Below, piece by piece: positions 58,146 through 64,000 of a stretch of DNA of 64,000 nt. Source of the DNA: Microdochium bolleyi (taxonomy: Eukaryota > Ascomycota > Sordariomycetes > Xylariales > Microdochiaceae). Under the pieces are notes generated by a model. That model worked only from the letters and a program-made list of their open reading frames with translations. It ran no database searches and was not told the DNA's origin. The stretch's first letter is position 1. Every line of letters starts with the position of its first letter. Location of the stretch: positions 496,001 to 560,000 of the forward strand of contig KQ964249.1 of assembly GCA_001566295.1 (NCBI GenBank). Reading direction: 5' to 3'. The position numbers and the translations under genes were made by a program.

Positions 58146-59258
58146 ATGTCGACATTGACATCGAAGCAGCGCCTCGCGCTGGCCATCTGCGACTTCCTCA
58201 ACACCTCGGTCACCGACGGCACCCTCCCCGCCGACGACAAGGATAACATTGAAATCGCCGTCAACTGCATCGCCGAGTCCTTCAAGGTCGACCCTGCCGA
58301 CAAGGCCGCCGTCGAGACCGCCGTCGGCAGCCAGAACCTCTCCCAGATCTACGGCGTCTATGAGAAGCTCAAGGGCACATCTGCTAAGCCAGCCGCCACC
58401 GCTGGCGCGTCCACGTCATCCTCAGCCGAGCCGCCCAAGGGTGTCAGCGACGAGGACAAGAAGAAGGCCGAGGGCCTCAAGGGCCAGGGCAACCGCGCCA
58501 TGAGCCAGCAAGACTATCACAATGCCATCGACCTCTACACGCAGGCCCTGGCCCTGCACCCAGGCAACGCCATCTTCCTGTCCAACCGCGCGGCTGCGTA
58601 CTCTGCCCTGAAAGACCACGAGTCGGCGCGCGCCGACGCCGAGGCCGCCGTCGACATCGACCCCAAGTACACCAAGGCCTGGTCACGACTCGGCCTGGCC
58701 CGCTTCGCGCTGGGCGATGCCAAGGGTGCCATGGAGGCCTACCAGGCTGGTATCGACAACGAAGGCAACGGTGGCTCCGAGGCCATGAAGAAGGGCTACG
58801 AGACGGCCAAGCGCCGCGTCGAGGAACTCGAGGGCGATAGCAACCCCGCGTCCCCTGCCGCTCGCAGCGCTCCCGGCGGAGCTGGCGGTGCCGGTGGCAT
58901 GCCTGACCTCGCCAGCCTCGCGAGCATGTTCGGCGGCGGCGGTGCAGGTGGTGCGGGTGGCGGCGGCGGCATGCCCGACCTGAGCAGCATCATGAGCAAC
59001 CCCATGTTCGCGAGCATGGCGCAGAACCTCATGTCGAACCCAGACATGATGAACAACCTGATGAGCAACCCGCGGCTGCGGCAGATGGCCGAGCAGTTCG
59101 GCGGCGGCGGCGGCATGCCCGATATGGGCAGCCTGATGAACGACCCCAACATTGCCGAGATGGCGCGCAACTTCATGGGCGGCGCTGGCGGGCCCGGTGC
59201 CGGCGGTGCCGGCGGAGCTGGCGGTGCCGACGGTGCTGGCCGGGGTGCTCCTCAATAA
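58146..59258 (+). CDS. SGT2, TPR co-chaperone of the GET pathway
   Basis: Cytosolic co-chaperone that receives tail-anchored proteins from the ribosome side and passes them to Get4/5 and Get3. Intronless, 370 residues. The N-terminal dimerisation domain (about 1-75) binds the ubiquitin-like domain of Get5. Three TPR repeats (about 103-206) carry the helix signatures A-E-x-L-K-x-Q-G-N, N-A-I-F-L-S-N-R-A-A-A and K-A-W-S-R-L-G-L-A, and bind Hsp70/Hsp90 tails. The C-terminal region is rich in Gly and Met with repeated Asn-Pro-x-Met and Met-x-x-x-Met-x-Asn units, the substrate-binding part. The Gly repeats are longer than in yeast, where this region is Gln-rich. Confidence 0.95.
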   Translation: MSTLTSKQRLALAICDFLNTSVTDGTLPADDKDNIEIAVNCIAESFKVDPADKAAVETAVGSQNLSQIYGVYEKLKGTSAKPAATAGASTSSSAEPPKGVSDEDKKKAEGLKGQGNRAMSQQDYHNAIDLYTQALALHPGNAIFLSNRAAAYSALKDHESARADAEAAVDIDPKYTKAWSRLGLARFALGDAKGAMEAYQAGIDNEGNGGSEAMKKGYETAKRRVEELEGDSNPASPAARSAPGGAGGAGGMPDLASLASMFGGGGAGGAGGGGGMPDLSSIMSNPMFASMAQNLMSNPDMMNNLMSNPRLRQMAEQFGGGGGMPDMGSLMNDPNIAEMARNFMGGAGGPGAGGAGGAGGADGAGRGAPQ

Positions 59259-59826
59259 GGGAATTTAACTGTACCCATGGCAACAATACACGGTTGGCAA
59301 GCATGGGTTTCATTTACAGTGTGCAGAGTCTGGAGCAAAGAGGTATCGGGGACAAGATCTCATGTATCGGACCTTTCGTGCAGCGCCTGCAAAGTACGGT
59401 GATAGATGTTGTTTAGAATCCAGCGACACGAAGCCATGTTTCTGCCACCTGACGGCGAGATCGCAAGGGGACGGCAAGAGATTTATTTCAAGAATACGAA
59501 CCATTCAGGCTTAAGAACATGACAGCTCATGGCTCATACTGAGAACCATAAAATATAGTGATACATCAGTTTAACCTTGATCTCATTGTATTGTATTGCT
59601 TCGTGAGTGATTCAGCAATCACGTCGTGAAGTGGTGGTTGATGCTTAGTCATCGAACCAGCCGATCCCCGAACTCCAACTTTTCTAGAGCTCCATCTCTT
59701 ATCGCCAATCTCCCTGGTGGTCGCCTCGATGCCGGATGTCCTGTGAACAAAGGCCACTGACGATACTGCCGCGACCTCAACACCAATGGGCTGACCTGGG
59801 CACAGAAGCCTGCGACACCAGCCGGC
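59259..59826. other. intergenic
   Basis: SGT2 3' end and BCS1 promoter. AT-richer around 59530-59600. No gene or structure seen. Confidence 0.5.
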
Positions 59827-61242
59827 ATGGCCTCACCCGACACAACGACGGCCGCGACGGCAACATCACTGCTCAACCTCAATGAGCTGGTCTCGAACCC
59901 GGTATTCGCCGGCGGCTTCGGCCTCGCCTCGCTCGGCGCCGTGCTTGCCTTCGCCCGGAAGGGCGTCATCAGCGCAGGAGGCCTCGTCCGGCGGCGCATG
60001 CTCGTAAACGTCGAAATCAGCCGGACGGACCCCGCGTATCCATGGGTGCTTGCGTGGCTGTCGGAGCCACGCCAGCAGACGTCCTTCCTCGCCAAGAAGC
60101 TCACGCGCATCAACAAGCTCTCGGTCACGACGACGACCTCCTCGACGCCCAACGGCCCCACGCACGCGAGCTTCTTCCTGCAGCCCGGCTACGGGCGGCA
60201 CATTGTGCACTACAAGGGCGCGTACATTGCCGTGAACCGCGAGAAGCAGAGCACCGCCAAGCTCAACACAGGGGAGCCGCATGAGACGCTCGAGCTCACG
60301 ACGCTCTACAGCCACCGCCACATCTTCGAGCACGTCTTCACCGAGGCCCGCCAGCTCGCGCTGCAGGCCCACGAGGGCAAGACGGTCGTCTACTCGGTGC
60401 GCAACTTCGACTGGGTGCCCCTGGGCCAGCCACGCATCAAGCGGCCCCTGCACAGCGTCGCGCTCGACAAGGGCGTGAAGGAGGGGATCGTGGCCGACGT
60501 CAAGGACTTCCTGCAGCGGCGCTCCTGGTATGCGGACCGTGGCATCCCGTACCGCAGGGGCTACCTGCTCTACGGTCCGCCCGGGAGCGGCAAGAGCTCC
60601 TTCATCCAGGCGCTGGCCGGCGAGCTCGACTATGGCGTCGCCATGGTCAACCTCAGTGAGGTCGGGGTCACCGATGACAAGCTGGCCTTCCTTCTCACTA
60701 AGCTCCCCGAGCGCACGATCCTGCTCCTCGAGGACGCGGACTCGGCGTTCGTCAACCGCCGCCGGCGCGACGAGGACGGGTACGGCGGCGGCACGGTAAC
60801 CTTCTCGGGCCTGCTGAATGCCCTGGATGGCCTCTCCGCGGGCGAGGAGCGCATCGCGTTTCTCACGACGAACCACATCGAGAGGCTCGACCCGGCCCTG
60901 ATACGCCCTGGGAGAGTGGACATGATGATGCGCATCGGCGAGGCGACGAGGTACCAGGCCGGGGAGATGTGGGATCGTTTCTACGGGGATGTTGACCCGG
61001 AGGGCGTCAACCGCGAGAGGTTCCTCAACAGGCTGGAGGAGATTGGCCTGTTTGCCTCCTCGACAGAGTCCGACGGTGTGGGTACCGCTGCTGCGGCTGC
61101 TGCTTCGCCACCGCCGCCTAGGACCAGCACGGCCGCCATCCAGGGCTTGTTCCTGTTCAACAAGAACAACATGGAGGGCGCGATAGCCATGGCGGAGCAC
61201 CTGATCCCGAAGAAGATTGAGGCTGAGCCACCCGCTGTATGA
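59827..61242 (+). CDS. BCS1-like mitochondrial AAA ATPase
   Basis: Mitochondrial inner-membrane AAA protein that moves the folded Rieske Fe-S protein across the membrane for complex III assembly. Intronless, 471 residues. One transmembrane segment sits at about residues 27-44, followed by positive residues that act as an internal import signal. The BCS1-specific domain spans about 55-215. The AAA domain follows with Walker A at 250-257 (GPPGSGKS), Walker B at about 298-304 (ILLLEDAD), sensor 1 T-T-N-H and the R-P-G-R arginine-finger block. A low-complexity Ala/Pro insert near 415-430 is unusual. Ascomycetes carry several BCS1-like paralogues; the conserved BCS1 domain and length favour the true orthologue. 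Confidence 0.93.
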   Translation: MASPDTTTAATATSLLNLNELVSNPVFAGGFGLASLGAVLAFARKGVISAGGLVRRRMLVNVEISRTDPAYPWVLAWLSEPRQQTSFLAKKLTRINKLSVTTTTSSTPNGPTHASFFLQPGYGRHIVHYKGAYIAVNREKQSTAKLNTGEPHETLELTTLYSHRHIFEHVFTEARQLALQAHEGKTVVYSVRNFDWVPLGQPRIKRPLHSVALDKGVKEGIVADVKDFLQRRSWYADRGIPYRRGYLLYGPPGSGKSSFIQALAGELDYGVAMVNLSEVGVTDDKLAFLLTKLPERTILLLEDADSAFVNRRRRDEDGYGGGTVTFSGLLNALDGLSAGEERIAFLTTNHIERLDPALIRPGRVDMMMRIGEATRYQAGEMWDRFYGDVDPEGVNRERFLNRLEEIGLFASSTESDGVGTAAAAAASPPPPRTSTAAIQGLFLFNKNNMEGAIAMAEHLIPKKIEAEPPAV

Positions 61243-63326
61243 GCCGGGGCCAGGACGGACAAAATGACGATGCAAGCCACGCCATGCTTGAAAAAGTAGA
61301 AGCAGCGAGGCAGCAGGACCGTGTAACAACACCGGCGACGATGATCACGATGATACCCTTTGTACCATATATACTTAGTCATATAAGCAGGCTGGTTGTA
61401 CAAATATTAGAGCAGGAGCGAGAACGTGTGTAATGATAGATGCATCTCAGCGGCGACTTAATGAAAAGGGATAGAGCCCATCTACCACATCTTTTATCGG
61501 GTACTCGCAAGCGCCTTTTGCAATATTCAAGGACCACTTTGCCATGCACCGTCAGGCCTTTTGTCACGACCTCGATGGGGGGCTTCAACACCGCATGCAT
61601 GGCACGTTGACGCAACCAGGCGCCGAATCCGCTATCAGACCCGTATCTCGTCTCTTGCCAGCGGTCTCGATGTAGGACCCTCGGAGCGCACTGCTAGGGA
61701 CCTCCTTGGATCCCCTCGAGATTGGAGAAACGCTGCCGTCGTTTGCGCTGTCAAGCTTGATCGCGTCAAAGGATGCCCAGATTCGCGAGCGCAGGTTGGC
61801 GCTCAAAGTCATTTGCATGGAGCCACTCAACATATTCGACCAAATCACTGCCGAATTTGTCAAACTCATCAGCTCTTCATTCGACGACCGAAGCATCCCC
61901 ATATGTCGTCGTGTCTCTCATCGCGTCTCTCAAGCTCCGTACTTGTTCGCGGAGAGGCTGATCTCGCGTGTATTAATCAGCTTCGCCCCGCACAGGACGA
62001 TATGGCTCTTCCATATCTCACAGAGACCCGAGTTGGCGACTTGGGTGTGCTGTCTGCGCGTTGTGTGAAACCTTCATACATCATTTCCCGAAGCACTTCC
62101 GCACTTTCCTGACATGGGGACATTTAATCTCGGTCAGCAACATCCACGGGCGACCTTGCGCTGCATGCTCTGGCATTGGCAGCGATCGGATGCAGGTCGA
62201 GGTTTGACGGGACTACCCGTGTCGAGTCGTGGCCAATCGCAGTGGACATCTGACGGTTCCAACGTCACTTTGCCTCGCCGAGAAGCCCCGTGCCCGGCAC
62301 AGGCGGCCGCGCAGGCACATATATCGCCGTGACCTGAGACTTAAGCTCGTCCTATGTCTCTCCAAGCGACCACTAAGGTCGGGACATTGCAGAATTGGCC
62401 AATCATCGATGCTCCGCCACGCAGCAGCCGAGCTAGGAGTGCAGTGAGCATCGGATTCGAGGTAAGACGAGCTTGGGACGCGGGCGTTCATCCGGCAAAT
62501 CGGCAAGGAGGCTTGACTGGGGAGAAAGGCTAGATGCTTGATTGACAAATATCCGGGCGCTTCGAGAGCTAATGAGAATCACACTTATGTGCTCGTAGAG
62601 GCGGACATCAACTACAGCTGCCCAGAGGGAGGTGAAGAAGATTTCTAGCAAGTTTGGAGTCTAAATCGGCAGCGGCGTTACTAGTAAGTAGAAGTAGTAT
62701 CATGGTGTTCTTTGATTCTTGTGTCAACCTTTGCCAGCCGATTCACGCGCGTGCACGGCGTCTGACTCTGTATCGTCCAAGAAACTCCACAACGGCTAAG
62801 ATTTCAGAACACGAAATAGAGTAGCCCCCGTAACTACGTACTCTTAAGTACCAAAAGTACCCCAATACTCGAGGCAAGTCGCTACTGGGCCCGAATTTAC
62901 CATGCTTGGGTGCGGCCGCTAGCGGCATCTGACTGACAGGTTGTTGGAGTCCGATTGGAGCCAAGCCGGCAGCGGAGGGCCTCTACACCAAGATGAATCC
63001 TTCGAGCTTGTCGTATGAGAGACTTGCGTCACCCCAGTGACGCCGAGGCAACAAGGGAGCATTCGCAACGCCCCCATCACAATGCCTCAACAAGACGGCC
63101 GCACTGCTTTATCAATTCGAGATAGGAGAAGAGCCAGACTGGTCAGGTATATATATCCTGATCCTCACCGCTCTATACCATCACTTGGATTCTCATCCTT
63201 CACAGTAAATCACCGCCAGCTCTTTCCCACCCGTCCCTTTGAAAAACTCTATACGCTGAATCCCTCATACGCAAAACTCGTCTCCCCCCCTCCCTCCCAT
63301 CAAGGCCGCAGACCACACCCGCAAAG
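61243..63326. other. 2.1-kb intergenic region
   Basis: A 120-codon frame at 61706-62068 (+) and a 105-codon frame opposite (61902-61585, -) both read somewhat like protein, but neither has a motif and the two overlap, so no gene is called. The last 180 bases before the next ATG hold a TATA box and C/T-rich leader. No other structure seen. Confidence 0.45.
63148..63156 (+). promoter_or_regulatory. TATA box of the small secreted protein gene
   Basis: TATATATAT about 171 bases upstream of the ATG at 63327, followed by a C/T/A-rich leader. This resembles promoters of highly induced secreted-protein genes. Confidence 0.6.
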
Positions 63327-63826
63327 ATGCAGATCACCACCCTCCTCACCACCTTCCTCGCCGCCACTACCGCCACCGCCAACTTCAAGGTGCGCAAGTG
63401 CCCGACCGACAACTGCTCGCGCGACTGCGGCAGGGAGCGCACCTACCAGACCGGCGTCTGCAACCCGCTCTACACGACGGACGTGGGCATGAGGGTTGTC
63501 TCGCACACCATTGGCTGCAAGAGTGAGTTAGGGGTTGTTATCACAATCACCGGGCATGTGTTCCTTGACTGAGTCCCCGCTGCTCTACCTCCAGGTGGTA
63601 GCGGCTGGCTCAGACGGGTGAACGCGCTGTGCGGGACATCCACACCGCGGCATTCTCAAGTTTCATAAGCACCACACAAGCAGGAGTCCAGAGGCTAACG
63701 ATCGTTATATATGTGCCAGTCCGCGGCTACCCTGGCGGCAACTGCGACGGCAATGTGCTGTTCGCGTTCAGCTCGCACCAGTGCCACAGGCTGCCCAAAG
63801 CTTGGTCGTTCCGCGTCGAGTGCTGA
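63327..63826 (+). CDS. small secreted eight-cysteine protein
   Basis: Exons 63327-63522 and 63720-63826 join in phase to 100 residues. Signal peptide about 1-19, with a very C/T-biased coding sequence. The mature part of about 80 residues has eight cysteines (after Lys-Val-Arg-Lys; in Asp-Asn-Cys, Arg-Asp-Cys, Gly-Val-Cys, Gly-Cys-Lys, Gly-Asn-Cys, Gln-Cys-His and the final Val-Glu-Cys), enough for four disulfides, and is mildly basic. Size and cysteine density fit effector-like or antimicrobial small secreted proteins; the specific family is not recognised. The 197-base intron is long for this gene and a small internal exon (63597-63620) cannot be excluded, but it breaks the phase. The final Cys is the last residue, which supports the model. 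Confidence 0.8.
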
Positions 63827-64000
63827 GCGAGCGAGCGAGCTCCAATGATGTTCGCGTGGACGCATGCAAGCAGTCTGGTTTCAGCATGGTCGGTACGATT
63901 TTGCTGGGATAGATTTAGTCTAGGTCGAATCTTTCTGACTTTCTACACTGGGGCAACTTTAGAATGACTCATGTGTAAGAGGCCGACTAGTTGTAGCGCT

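Noticed and set aside
59866..61332. 488-codon open frame antisense to BCS1
   Set aside because: A by-product of the strong C/G third-position bias of BCS1, which removes stops from the opposite strand. It has no motif, and BCS1 itself is clearly the gene.
61585..62068. Two overlapping protein-like frames (120 and 105 codons) on opposite strands
   Set aside because: Both look mildly protein-like but cannot both be real. No motif, start context or splice partner supports either.

Overview
The window reads as nuclear DNA of a filamentous ascomycete, most likely a Sordariomycete. Coding regions are GC-rich with strong C/G third-position preference. Most introns are 50-140 bp with GTAAGT-like donors. 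The families are typical of Pezizomycotina: Zn2Cys6 and zinc-finger-less fungal transcription factors, an F-box protein with a large unknown C-terminal part, a fungal ubiquitin-like-domain protein and a fungal cupin. No ribosomal RNA, tRNA, CRISPR array or intact transposon was recognised.

Layout, left to right: a Zn2Cys6 regulator (2124-4844, +); a secreted GH13 alpha-amylase with a TATA box (7473-9097, +); a secreted lysozyme-fold-like protein (10619-11290, +); LSM8 of the U6 snRNP (12145-12624, +); an inosine/uridine-type nucleoside hydrolase (13272-14796, -); a membrane-anchored Lys/Ala-rich protein (16384-17571, +); a conserved fungal protein of unknown role (18822-20150, -); a five-exon F-box protein (23442-26702, +); a sugar-type MFS transporter (27499-29393, +); a Grx3/4-type monothiol glutaredoxin (30154-31208, -); a fungal-specific transcription-factor-domain protein (32093-34097, -); a 5.5-kb interval without a convincing gene; a six-exon ubiquitin-like-domain protein with one in-frame TAG (39621-43826, -); a RING-CH membrane protein (44885-46342, -); a secreted protein that looks ADP-ribosyltransferase-like (47554-49383, +); a cupin protein (49598-50446, -); an HMT1-type ABC half-transporter (54134-57394, +); SGT2 (58146-59258, +); a BCS1-like AAA ATPase (59827-61242, +); and a small secreted eight-cysteine protein (63327-63826, +).

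There is no metabolic gene cluster. Housekeeping genes for splicing, tail-anchored protein targeting, complex III assembly, Fe-S handling and ER ubiquitination are mixed with accessory secreted proteins. Exon boundaries below were worked out by hand from splice motifs and reading phase. For multi-exon genes the phases close exactly, which is the main support for the models.

The most interesting observation is the last exon of the ABC transporter. It carries a textbook-looking PAM2 motif (poly(A)-binding-protein ligand) followed by an RG-rich tail. Retention of the 56-bp intron before it would remove both. Next are the single TAG codon inside the otherwise intact ubiquitin-like-domain gene, and the secreted ADP-ribosyltransferase-like protein.
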